Below, one piece after another: positions 1 through 7,316 of a stretch of DNA of 10,392 bases; the stretch's first letter is position 1, and every line of letters begins with the position of its first letter. The stretch covers positions 1 through 10,392 of the forward strand of contig JAJYHI010000043.1 of the NCBI GenBank assembly GCA_021784835.1, read 5' to 3'. This DNA comes from a bacterium. GTDB taxonomy: Bacteria; SZUA-79; Acidulodesulfobacterales; Acidulodesulfobacteraceae. The position numbers and the translations under genes are program-made. The notes under the pieces were generated by a model. The model was not told the origin of the DNA and ran no database searches. It worked only from the letters and a program-made list of their open reading frames with translations.

Positions 1-351
1 CTTTGTCGAATTTTTTATTATTTTTTTTGGGAAAGTCGGTTTTAGATAAGGAAACTTATCGACTATTCCAGGAATGGTAAATATCGGGAAGCTGTTTTCT
101 ATGAATTGAAGAGTCTGGATAACCGGAGAACCGCTTAACAGTAGTTTTGCTATCGGGAATTTCCAGTATATATAGCTGGAAATAGAGTTAGACCTGTAAG
201 GCAGAGACCCTACGTTGTTTTTCTTCATACTGAAGCCGTTATAATCCGACCAGTAATTGCCTTTTTTATTATAATCCCAGTAAACGTCGTTATGAGCAAG
301 AAATTTAATCTGAAATACGTTGTTTATAAAGGAATTGTCATAAACGGTATT
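1..351. repeat. exact direct repeat, left copy (3' part of second nosD)
   Basis: Bases 1-351 match bases 3867-4217 with no difference when read side by side, at an offset of 3866. Identity ends abruptly at base 352. The window starts inside this repeat, so its true left limit is unknown. Confidence 0.97.
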
Positions 352-1277
352 TGGAAATGACCCTCCCCAGACGTGCATTCCTATTTTATTATTTATAGCA
401 AGATTATGAACTATTTTATTGTAAACCGCATCGTATAAATCCATTCCTTTATGGCATCTTATCACTACATTATTAATAATTCTATTATAAAATGCGTTGG
501 TAAACAAAAAACCTTCATGCTTAGCGTTTACGACCGTGTTTAAAGCGGCAAGTATATATCTCGAATCCATAAGCGCCAGACCGTCAACCGTATCTTTTAC
601 GAAGTTTCCGGCAATGATGCCGTGGTAGGAAAACATATAATGAGCTCCGTAGTAAACGTGCGTTATTATATTTTTTAAAATATACGAATTCGGAGAAGAT
701 ACAACATAAAATCCGCCCACGAAATATTTTATTCGATTTTTCTCGAACACTCCGTATCCGGCGTTCCATAAATAAATCCCGTAACCTTGATTTTTTGAGG
801 GCATTCCTCTTGAAGACGTTATAAAATTATTTTTAACCGTCGCAAAAAATGCCCCGTCCACATAAATCCCGTTCGAATTGGATTTGATTATCCGGTTATT
901 TTCTATAACGGCAAACTTCGCTTTTTGTCTTAAAAGTATCCCCGCGTCCATCCTGCCGAGGTTATCGCCGTCGTTAACAATCTTGAAGCCTTTTATCTTT
1001 ACGTGCGGGGCATTTACCGTTATCGTACTGCCGTTAAAAAGTCCGTTTATCGTCGGATAACCGTTTCCGATTAAGGTTAACGGCTTGTTTATCAGTACAT
1101 CGCCATTGTATTCCCCTCTTTCTATTATTATTACGTCATCCTTTCCAGCCGAATTCACCGCATTTTGGATATTTGCATAAGCCTTTCCCGTGCCTACATA
1201 TATAGTTTCGGCGGAGACGCATTTTGCCGCAAGCAAAATAATGAATAAAAAAAAATTATATGTTTTTTATTATTCAT
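1..1277 (-). CDS. nosD: second nosD paralogue, partial at the left edge, with an apparent frameshift near its start
   Basis: Periplasmic parallel beta-helix protein of the NosD family, a NosFY partner in CuZ assembly of N2O reductase. The reading frame is open from about base 1239 to base 1 and closely matches the intact nosD at 3822-5150, residue by residue at a constant offset of 3866 bases for most of its length. The last 14 or so residues lie beyond the window. The expected ATG (1277-1275) directly follows the stop codon of the upstream gene (1280-1278), but it is out of frame with the body: one more T in the T9 run (A9 at 1247-1255 on the + strand) would join MNNKKHIIFF to LFIILLAAKCVSAETIYVG, a normal Sec signal peptide. 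As read, only a TTG at 1236 gives an in-frame start, and that cuts the signal peptide. It is either a real frameshift, a slippage-switched gene or a homopolymer error. Family identity is near certain; whether it is functional is open. Confidence 0.9.
809..1024. repeat. near-identical internal nosD block, left copy
   Basis: A 216-base block matches 4675-4890 with four mismatches by eye (in the runs around 847-850, at 890 and at 979). Sequence on both sides is clearly more diverged. It encodes the first beta-helix turns from about H-V-K-I-K-G-F to the T-S-S-R region. Confidence 0.92.
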
Positions 1278-1673
1278 TTAACGATTCTCTTCTTGCAGAT
1301 ACCCGAAGAATCTCAAGAAGTTTTCGACGTTCTTAACGGGTTCGTTATTAATGTCGGTAATTTCGTCTTTAGTTAATTTTCCTTCAAAATTATGAATATG
1401 GTTCGGAAACGTTTCGAGTCCGTTATGGACAGGAGCGGTGTCTATGATAAACGTTTTATCGCCCCTTAAAAAATTAAAAGAGTACTCTTTTTTATTGGGA
1501 TAATGCAATTCAAGCCGCGAACCGTCTTTAAATTGAAGCAGTAATCCATCGCTTTTAACTTCTGCCGAAGATTTCAGAACATTGCCGAACTTAGAATTTA
1601 TACCGCCTGCAAGCATAACGGCGAATTCTTCCCCGATTTTTGTTTTTTCAAGCAAATCTTTTTCATGTTTCAT
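1278..1673 (-). CDS. DUF6516/TumE-like small protein (putative toxin of a TA-type pair)
   Basis: This is a 131-residue soluble protein with no signal peptide or membrane segment. Residues 53-94 read as a strand-rich core ending in D78-T-A-P-V-H83, then F89-P-N-H92-I-H94. This resembles the D-N-A-P-H-H then F-P-H-H-x-H pattern I associate with the DUF6516 (TumE toxin) family; that assignment is from memory, not from a search. I place the start at 1673 rather than at the ATG at 1679: GAGGG lies six bases before the 1673 ATG but directly abuts the 1679 ATG, leaving no spacing. It follows the 88-residue gene by 28 bases, and its stop codon touches the ATG of the second nosD. It therefore sits inside the nos operon, where no nos function is known for this family. 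Confidence is high that it is a gene and moderate for the family. Confidence 0.7.
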   Translation of the reverse strand: MKHEKDLLEKTKIGEEFAVMLAGGINSKFGNVLKSSAEVKSDGLLLQFKDGSRLELHYPNKKEYSFNFLRGDKTFIIDTAPVHNGLETFPNHIHNFEGKLTKDEITDINNEPVKNVENFLRFFGYLQEENR

Positions 1674-1701
1674 AAGCATCCCTCGTAGAATTATGATAAA
1701 T

Positions 1702-1968
1702 TTATAGTTCGTCCATAAATTTCTGGATTTTGAGCCTGTAATGGTCTATATAATCTCTTATATGAAGTATAGAAAGATACCCCTCGTAAGCGGGATGTTC
1801 GCGGAGCTCCCCGCTTTTAATTTTTCTTAAGAGATGGTCTTCGTCCTTAACGTCGTAAACTCCTCTTATGTCGTCGATTGCGACCTTCATCATAGTTATT
1901 TCGTCTATCATGTCGGCGAGTTCTTTTTTCTTCGAAACATTTTCTATATTGTTAAACAAGTCCGCCAT
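1702..1968 (-). CDS. 88-residue helical protein, possible antitoxin partner of the downstream DUF6516-like gene
   Basis: I do not recognise this gene with certainty. It is short, charged and apparently all helical: residues 10-35 form an amphipathic helix, and the C-terminal 30 residues another. Between them lies an E-H-P-A-Y-E motif at about residues 57-62. There is no helix-turn-helix, signal peptide or membrane segment. It is a credible gene because an AGGAGG ribosome site lies nine bases before the ATG, and it fills the space between nosY (36-base gap) and the next gene (28-base gap) on the same strand. I have an unverified impression that small partners of DUF6516 proteins often carry an EHPA-[WY]-E motif, which with the gene order suggests an antitoxin-like role. 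This is inference only; a nos accessory role is not excluded. Confidence 0.65.
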   Translation of the reverse strand: MADLFNNIENVSKKKELADMIDEITMMKVAIDDIRGVYDVKDEDHLLRKIKSGELREHPAYEGYLSILHIRDYIDHYRLKIQKFMDEL

Positions 1969-2004
1969 ACGGTTGTTCCTCCTAAATTTATTTGTTTTAT
2001 TTTG

Positions 2005-2844
2005 TTAATATCTTTTCTTCGCAAAAATAAACATACCCAGAAAGACGGGTAGAAAAACCCACAAAACGTATATAAAAATTAAAAGAAAATGGCTCAGTAT
2101 AAATTTTCCGGTTAAAATGCTCGTAAGCCCGTAATAGCCTTTTAAGCCGCCGATAAAAGATATGGTGAAAAGCCTGTAAACGTCCGCAGGGTTAAATAAC
2201 AACAGCGACCCTATAACCGTATTGTTGATAAATACGGCTTTTCCTTTCGTGGCTACAAGGATTCCGATTAATAATAAGTCGTATATAAAAATATAGAAAA
2301 ACCATAAGAAGACCGAAATAGTAATAGATGCCGTTCTCGACCTCGTGAAGCTCGAAATCAAAATTGCAATGGACAGAAAGGATATACCCAGTAAAATGGA
2401 CGAAACGATAAAAACGGAATAGCTTATAAGGTCGGAAATATTTTCTTTTAACAGGATTACCGCTCCGGATATTCCGTAACCGGCAAAAATCGCAATAGAG
2501 ATAACGCATATCAGTCCGATAAATTTTCCTAAATATATTTCGTTACGCGTAGCCGAGGACGATAACAGAAGGGGCATGGTCCCGTCCTCTTCCTCTCCCG
2601 TAATGGAATCGTAACCGAGAATAAAAGCTATTAAAGGTATTAAATATATAGAAAGGCTCATAAGGGAAGCGATTGTAACCGGTATCCCGTGAAAGCCCGT
2701 CAAACCGAAGGGGCTCGTTCCGAAATAGGATATCGCGAAAGATAGCAGGGCAAGAATAAAAATCAGAATAAAAAGGCTTATATTTTTAATTCTATTAATA
2801 AATTCTTTTTTTGAAATAGCCAGAATTACGCTTGAATTAATCAT
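2005..2844 (-). CDS. nosY: NosY, ABC-2 type permease of the NosDFY system
   Basis: Inner-membrane permease that couples the NosF ATPase to periplasmic NosD during CuZ-site assembly of NosZ. The 279 residues contain six predicted membrane helices, at about 21-41, 55-77, 104-131, 139-164, 172-197 and 250-274. Family marks include the loop after helix 2 (G77-Y-D-S-I-T-G-E-E-E-D-G-T) with a following LLLSSSATR stretch, and an N218-P-A-D-V-Y-R segment near the fifth loop. Length is normal for NosY. The start is supported by a GAGGGG stretch about seven bases upstream, and its ATG overlaps the 3' end of nosF by eight bases, so the two are translationally coupled. It follows nosR-nosD-nosF without gaps, as in canonical nosDFY clusters. 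Identity rests on both sequence and context. Confidence 0.95.
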   Translation of the reverse strand: MINSSVILAISKKEFINRIKNISLFILIFILALLSFAISYFGTSPFGLTGFHGIPVTIASLMSLSIYLIPLIAFILGYDSITGEEEDGTMPLLLSSSATRNEIYLGKFIGLICVISIAIFAGYGISGAVILLKENISDLISYSVFIVSSILLGISFLSIAILISSFTRSRTASITISVFLWFFYIFIYDLLLIGILVATKGKAVFINNTVIGSLLLFNPADVYRLFTISFIGGLKGYYGLTSILTGKFILSHFLLIFIYVLWVFLPVFLGMFIFAKKRY

Positions 2845-3832
2845 TAACCCCCCTCTTTACCGAAAAATGTTTATATATTTCAAAAAGCCCCGGTTTTTTA
2901 ATATTTAAATCTTCGAGTACGTTTTCGTATCCGTTTATGATTTTATCCAGCAGTTTTATCCTATTTTTTTCAAAGAAGCCGATATTAATTTCGGAATTTA
3001 TTTCATCGACGGTATAATCAATTAAAAGCGAATCGGCTTTCATATTTTCGAACGGAGTTATTTCGGGAATTCGGTGGTCTTTAAAACGTAGATTTATGGT
3101 CGTCGTAAGCTCAGCCTTTTCGATTAGGCCGTTTATGCCGCCCAGCGCCGTAACTTCCCCGTTCATCATAATGCAAATCCTGTCGGAAATATCTTCTACC
3201 TCCGGCAGTATATGGGATGTCATTATAATAGTTTTTCCTTCTTTATGCAAAGATTTCACGAGCAAAACAAACTCGTTAATGCCCGAAGGGTCCATTCCGC
3301 TGGTAGGTTCGTCGAATATAAATATATCCGGGTTTTTTATCTGCGATACCGCAAAGGCAAGTCTCTGCCGCATCCCCTTTGAATAGGCGATTACTTTCTT
3401 ACCTGCCGCCTTAAGTATTCCTACGCTTTCTAAAAGTCCGGAGAAAAATTTTTCGTTATAAACATTGTTAAGTTTCCCGAAAAATTTCATGGTTTCCATT
3501 CCCGTTAAGTTGCCATAAAAATTTACGGTTTCGGGTATGTAGCCTATTTTTGCCTTAACGTTTTTCGGGAGGTTAAAAGTGGTATCGGTATTTAAAATCG
3601 ATATATTTCCATCCGTAGGGTTCGTAAGCCCCATAATTATTTTAATCAAAGTAGATTTCCCCGCCCCGTTGTGTCCAACGATAGTAAAAACCTCGCCTTT
3701 ATCTACCGCAAGGTTTATATCCCGCAAGGCTTTAAAAATAAAACCGCCTTTAAGGCTGTAGTCTTTTCGGATATTCTTAGCCGTTATGACCGAAAGCGAT
3801 TCGGATGCATCTTCACTTAAGTTATTTTTCAT
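2837..3832 (-). CDS. nosF: NosF, cytoplasmic ABC ATPase of the NosDFY system
   Basis: ATPase that drives NosDY in copper/sulfur delivery for the CuZ site of NosZ. Numbering from the start used here: Walker A G-H-N-G-A-G-K-S-T at 53-61, the Q-loop position in G-Y-I-P-E (Glu at 101), signature Y-S-K-G-M-R-Q at 150-156, Walker B D-I-F-I-F-D-E ending at Asp174-Glu175, and the switch His207 in M-T-S-H. A C-terminal domain of about 100 residues follows, as in NosF/CcmA-type ATPases. The ATG at 3832 is preferred because AGGA sits seven bases upstream; it gives 331 residues and an 11-base overlap with nosD. An ATG at 3853 adds seven residues, with AAGGA 11 bases upstream and a 32-base overlap, and is also possible. 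It overlaps nosY by eight bases. All catalytic motifs are intact. Confidence 0.96.
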   Translation of the reverse strand: MKNNLSEDASESLSVITAKNIRKDYSLKGGFIFKALRDINLAVDKGEVFTIVGHNGAGKSTLIKIIMGLTNPTDGNISILNTDTTFNLPKNVKAKIGYIPETVNFYGNLTGMETMKFFGKLNNVYNEKFFSGLLESVGILKAAGKKVIAYSKGMRQRLAFAVSQIKNPDIFIFDEPTSGMDPSGINEFVLLVKSLHKEGKTIIMTSHILPEVEDISDRICIMMNGEVTALGGINGLIEKAELTTTINLRFKDHRIPEITPFENMKADSLLIDYTVDEINSEINIGFFEKNRIKLLDKIINGYENVLEDLNIKKPGLFEIYKHFSVKRGVND

Positions 3833-5150
3833 TGCCGTATCCTGTTTTAACATAAACGAAACCGTCCTTTGTCGAATTTTTTATTATTTTTTTTGGGAAA
3901 GTCGGTTTTAGATAAGGAAACTTATCGACTATTCCAGGAATGGTAAATATCGGGAAGCTGTTTTCTATGAATTGAAGAGTCTGGATAACCGGAGAACCGC
4001 TTAACAGTAGTTTTGCTATCGGGAATTTCCAGTATATATAGCTGGAAATAGAGTTAGACCTGTAAGGCAGAGACCCTACGTTGTTTTTCTTCATACTGAA
4101 GCCGTTATAATCCGACCAGTAATTGCCTTTTTTATTATAATCCCAGTAAACGTCGTTATGAGCAAGAAATTTAATCTGAAATACGTTGTTTATAAAGGAA
4201 TTGTCATAAACGGTATTAGGGAAAGAGCCGCCCCATATGTGCATTCCTATCCTGTTATGAATAACCAGGTTGTGTATAATTTTATTGTAAACCGCATCGT
4301 ATAAATCCATTCCTTTATGGCAGTTGATTACGACGTTGTTGACAATAGTGTCGTAGAATACCTGATTAAACAAAAAACCTTTATGTTTCGCGTTTACTAT
4401 GGTATTTAGAGCGGCGAATATATGCTTCGAATACATAAGCGCCAAGCCGTCGATAGTGTCTTTAACGAAGTTTCCGGCGACTATGTCGTTGTTGGAATAC
4501 ATATAATGCGTTCCGTAATAATCGTGGATTATAATATTTTTTAAAAGATAAGTATTCGGCGAAGAAACCACGTAAAATCCGCCGATAAAGCGCGTTATAT
4601 AATTTTTTTCGAATACGCCGTATTGCGCGTTCCACAGATAAATTCCATAACCCCTGTTTCCGTATTGTATTTTCCTTGAAGACGTTATAAAATTATTTTT
4701 AACCGTCGCAAAGAACGCCCCGTCCACATAAATCCCGTTCGAATTGGATTTGATTATCCTGTTATTTTCTATAACGGCAAACTTCGCTTTTTGTCTTAAA
4801 AGTATCCCCGCGTCCATCCTGCCGAGGTTATCGCCGTCGTTAATAATCTTGAAGCCTTTTATCTTTACGTGCGGGGCATTTACCGTTATCCCGCTGCCTT
4901 TTAAGAGACAGTCTATTGTTGGATAGTTTAAGCCTATAACCGTTAATGGCTTGTTTATATAAAGGTTGCCTTGATAAATGCCTTTTTTTACTATAACCGT
5001 ATCTCCGGGTTCGGCAGAATTTAACGCCTTCTGAATAGAAGCGGCGGACTCCGTTCCGCTTCCTCCCGCGTAAATAGTCTTAGGCAGGGCGGCAGAGGGG
5101 TAATATAAAACGGATGCAATTAATAAAAATAAAATAATTTTATATTTCAT
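3822..5150 (-). CDS. nosD: NosD, periplasmic beta-helix copper-site maturation protein (intact copy)
   Basis: Periplasmic component of NosDFY, needed to build the CuZ centre of N2O reductase. The 442 residues begin with a Sec signal peptide (positively charged MKYK, hydrophobic core to about residue 18, likely cut after residue 22). Residues 60-340 follow the repeating I-x-N-N-x-I and G-I-x-[LV] pattern of the CASH/parallel beta-helix fold, including NGIYVDGAFF, GYGIYLWNA and KGMDLYDAVYNKI. Length is typical of NosD. The ATG overlaps the nosR stop as ATGA with no recognisable Shine-Dalgarno sequence, so translation probably depends on coupling to nosR. Its 3' end overlaps nosF. Parts are identical at the DNA level to the second nosD at the left edge, but this copy has no frameshift and no homopolymer tract in its signal-peptide region, so it is the likely working copy. 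Confidence 0.96.
   Translation of the reverse strand: MKYKIILFLLIASVLYYPSAALPKTIYAGGSGTESAASIQKALNSAEPGDTVIVKKGIYQGNLYINKPLTVIGLNYPTIDCLLKGSGITVNAPHVKIKGFKIINDGDNLGRMDAGILLRQKAKFAVIENNRIIKSNSNGIYVDGAFFATVKNNFITSSRKIQYGNRGYGIYLWNAQYGVFEKNYITRFIGGFYVVSSPNTYLLKNIIIHDYYGTHYMYSNNDIVAGNFVKDTIDGLALMYSKHIFAALNTIVNAKHKGFLFNQVFYDTIVNNVVINCHKGMDLYDAVYNKIIHNLVIHNRIGMHIWGGSFPNTVYDNSFINNVFQIKFLAHNDVYWDYNKKGNYWSDYNGFSMKKNNVGSLPYRSNSISSYIYWKFPIAKLLLSGSPVIQTLQFIENSFPIFTIPGIVDKFPYLKPTFPKKIIKNSTKDGFVYVKTGYGNEK
3867..4217. repeat. exact direct repeat, right copy (3' part of intact nosD)
   Basis: Partner of the repeat at 1-351. Both copies encode the C-terminal region of NosD from about the V-Y-D-N-S-F segment onward. 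The same orientation and offset as the other shared blocks show that the whole gene was duplicated directly. Confidence 0.97.
4675..4890. repeat. near-identical internal nosD block, right copy
   Basis: Partner of 809-1024 at the same 3866-base offset as the exact repeat. Another short identical patch, 413-456 against 4279-4322 (44 bases), lies between the two large blocks within otherwise diverged sequence. Confidence 0.92.
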
Positions 5151-7210
5151 TTTTTAAGTTTTATTAAATGGGGACAGATTTTTTCGTCGTTATAATTTAT
5201 CTGGCATTCCAAGCAGTAAAAACATTCCGACCTGTTGATTTTTCCTTTATCGTCTATCGCCCTTATAGTGCATGAACGGGCGCATATTTTACAGCTTTTG
5301 CACTCTTCGTATCTTTTTATGCTGAAAATTTTTAATTTCGACAGCAAACCGAAAGAAGCCCCGACCGGGCACATATATTTGCAGAAAAACCTGTAAGAAA
5401 GGGCGGATATGCCTATTAATATTACGGCATAAGATACGAAATACCACTGTCTTTCGAAGTGGAGATAAAAAACCGTTTTAAACGGTTCAACCTCGGCGAG
5501 CCTTTCGCCCCATGCGATAGATATAATTGCCGTTGTCATTAATATTATAAATATAGCATATTTTAAATAAACTAACTTAAAATGAAATTTATTGCTGAAT
5601 TCTAAAGAGATTTTTTTAGCAATCTTTTCGGGAAGAATCAGGTTTTTTATTTTGTAAATATACTCCTGAATAATTCCGAACGGGCAGACCCAGCCGCAAA
5701 AAACGCCCCTGCCCCATACTATCGCCGTTATAAAAATGAATACGAAAAGAATGAAAATCAGCGGGTCGAGCAGGAAAAGCGTCGGATTATAACTCACGAA
5801 CAGGCTGTCGTAAATCGTATATAAATGGGTAATCGAAGGCTGGGAAGGCTTAATGATTCCGATTAATAAGAGGAATAAAAACATTACGGAATAATAAAGC
5901 CATTTTATTCCCTTCCTTCCTTTCGGTGACGTTTTCTTTACGATGAATTTATCTTTGATTATAAAAATAACCGTTAAAATAATCAGAAATACGACAAGCG
6001 GAATAACGTAACGCATATATTTTATCCATGCAATTTCATAAGGCGTAAGTTTCTTAACGTAATGATAGCTCGAAATATAATATTTGCCAGGCAGATGATA
6101 GGTCGAATAAAAAGTCGCAAAACTTTCTTTTTTTAGCATAGACCCGTGCGATACATGCTTATGAAAAGTAAAAACTATATGGAACGGAAGGATAGGATTA
6201 AATTTAGAAAGAGGAATCGTAAATATACCGCCCTCCTTGAAATGCGGAGCGCCTTTTATTTTAAGCGATGATACATAGCTGAAGTTAAAATCTCTGAATA
6301 TTATAGAACTATATCCCTGTTCCAGATGAAATCTTTCGAACACGCCTCCTCTTACGAAGCCCGAACCCAAAAAAGACGTAATTCCGTTGCCGATAACGAA
6401 AAGAGATGCTTCGTTTCTTTTTTTCCATCTTTTTGAAAGATAACCGTACGTATAACTGCCGAGCATATTTTTTCCGATGTCCGGAACGCTTAATATGCCG
6501 TAATATAATGTTTCATAGGGTCCTCTGCAGTTTTTTACTCCCATCTGCGAACATGAAATTACGTATTTTTTAATACTTCCATTTTGCCTTAGCTCGTTCC
6601 ATGTTTCGGGTTTATAGCTGTTTTTTAATTCATATTTTACTATCGGAATTGCTTTGATAATTCCGGCTTTAGCGGCAAACCTTCTTGCCGCCATAAGAAT
6701 CGTTTGGTCCATCGCTACGGTCGTGACGCTGGCGCTTGCTATGGCGGATACGTGGTTTTTGCCTTTGCCGCCGATATATATATGGCTTCTGATATTTTTC
6801 CCTATATATTGGGCGGTGAAATCGTAAAGTTTCGAAACGGGGATGCCTATTAAAAAAATCGGGTCGTCTATATGAATCACCCTTACTCCCCTAATCACCC
6901 CTTTTTTATCGATAGATATTAGGGATATAAGGGGTTTGCCGGAGTAGCTTTTAATATTGACCAAATTCGTCGAAAGGAAAATATATCCCATAAACTTTCC
7001 GGCCTTATTGTATCCGTAAACTACCGGAGTGCCTTTTATATTTGCGAACTTATATTTTACGGCGCCTTTTAAAGCGTAACGATAATATTTGGAAGAATTT
7101 TTTAAGGTTATAGCGGCCTTGCCGGATGCCAATGCGGAATTAAAAACAAAAGATGCTATAAATGAAATAATGAAAATAAAAAATATATTAATTTTTTTTG
7201 ATTTGTTCAT
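5147..7210 (-). CDS. nosR: NosR, FMN-binding/polyferredoxin membrane protein supporting N2O reductase
   Basis: NosR is thought to feed electrons from the quinol pool to NosZ and is needed for nos expression or activity in denitrifiers. In order, the 687 residues show a Sec signal peptide (1-29), a periplasmic FMN-binding domain (about 85-180), a NosR-specific periplasmic region with Cys220 and Cys228, and about five membrane helices (about 400-418, 437-452, 472-498, 550-568, 588-604). Two NapH-type motifs, C505-G-W-V-C509-P and C610-K-Y-M-C614-P, flank the last helices. The C-terminal ferredoxin domain has C637-x2-C640-x2-C643-x3-C647 and C663-x2-C666-x2-C669-x9-C679-P. The flavin-attachment motif is degenerate: residues A158-S-A-S161-V-T stand where S-G-A-T-V-T is expected. 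The ribosome site is weak (GGGGG 14 bases upstream). It has its own likely promoter and is coupled to nosD by an ATGA overlap. Confidence 0.95.
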   Translation of the reverse strand: MNKSKKINIFFIFIISFIASFVFNSALASGKAAITLKNSSKYYRYALKGAVKYKFANIKGTPVVYGYNKAGKFMGYIFLSTNLVNIKSYSGKPLISLISIDKKGVIRGVRVIHIDDPIFLIGIPVSKLYDFTAQYIGKNIRSHIYIGGKGKNHVSAIASASVTTVAMDQTILMAARRFAAKAGIIKAIPIVKYELKNSYKPETWNELRQNGSIKKYVISCSQMGVKNCRGPYETLYYGILSVPDIGKNMLGSYTYGYLSKRWKKRNEASLFVIGNGITSFLGSGFVRGGVFERFHLEQGYSSIIFRDFNFSYVSSLKIKGAPHFKEGGIFTIPLSKFNPILPFHIVFTFHKHVSHGSMLKKESFATFYSTYHLPGKYYISSYHYVKKLTPYEIAWIKYMRYVIPLVVFLIILTVIFIIKDKFIVKKTSPKGRKGIKWLYYSVMFLFLLLIGIIKPSQPSITHLYTIYDSLFVSYNPTLFLLDPLIFILFVFIFITAIVWGRGVFCGWVCPFGIIQEYIYKIKNLILPEKIAKKISLEFSNKFHFKLVYLKYAIFIILMTTAIISIAWGERLAEVEPFKTVFYLHFERQWYFVSYAVILIGISALSYRFFCKYMCPVGASFGLLSKLKIFSIKRYEECKSCKICARSCTIRAIDDKGKINRSECFYCLECQINYNDEKICPHLIKLKK

Positions 7211-7260
7211 AATTTAACGATTTACCCCCGTGTTGTTAAAATATATTACTATATATAATT

Positions 7261-7266
7261 ATTTTA
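7261..7266 (-). promoter_or_regulatory. -10 box of the predicted nosR promoter
   Basis: TAAAAT on the minus strand (five of six to TATAAT) predicts a start point at about 7254. The operator centre (between 7295 and 7296) then lies at -41.5, the class II activator position. This leaves a leader of about 44 bases before the nosR ATG. Confidence 0.55.
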
Positions 7267-7286
7267 CGGCATCCCGTTATTTTTAA

Positions 7287-7304
7287 AAATGATTTTAATC
7301 ACAA
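7287..7304 (-). promoter_or_regulatory. Crp/Fnr-family operator upstream of nosR (degenerate)
   Basis: On the minus strand this reads TTGTGA-N6-TCATTT; its core TGAT-N4-ATCA (7290-7301) is a perfect palindrome. It begins 13 bases after the nosL stop codon. The right half deviates from TCACAA, so it may be weaker than the nosZ site. Fnr, Dnr/Nnr, Crp and HcpR-type regulators all use sites of this general form, so the regulator cannot be named. Confidence 0.7.
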
Positions 7305-7316
7305 TTTTAATCAGGC

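Noticed and set aside
878..1060. Plus-strand open frames, including two similar ones inside the nosD copies (878-1060 and 4744-4926)
   Set aside because: They are antisense shadows of the strongly conserved NosD frame. They look alike only because the two nosD copies do, and neither has a ribosome site.
352..1209. Repeated I-x-N-N-type units within nosD, considered as a DNA repeat array or CRISPR
   Set aside because: They are protein-level beta-helix repeats; the DNA units are irregular and lack uniform repeats and spacers.
1674..1679. Upstream ATG as the start of the DUF6516-like gene
   Set aside because: GAGGG directly abuts this ATG, leaving no spacing, while the ATG at 1673 has a six-base gap.
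2192..2509. Minus-strand open frame inside nosY
   Set aside because: It is a different frame of a clear NosY permease gene, with no ribosome site and a composition unlike a real protein.
7267..7278. Short ACGG...CCGT inverted repeat between nosL and nosR as a terminator
   Set aside because: The stem is only four base pairs and is not followed by a run of Ts in either direction.
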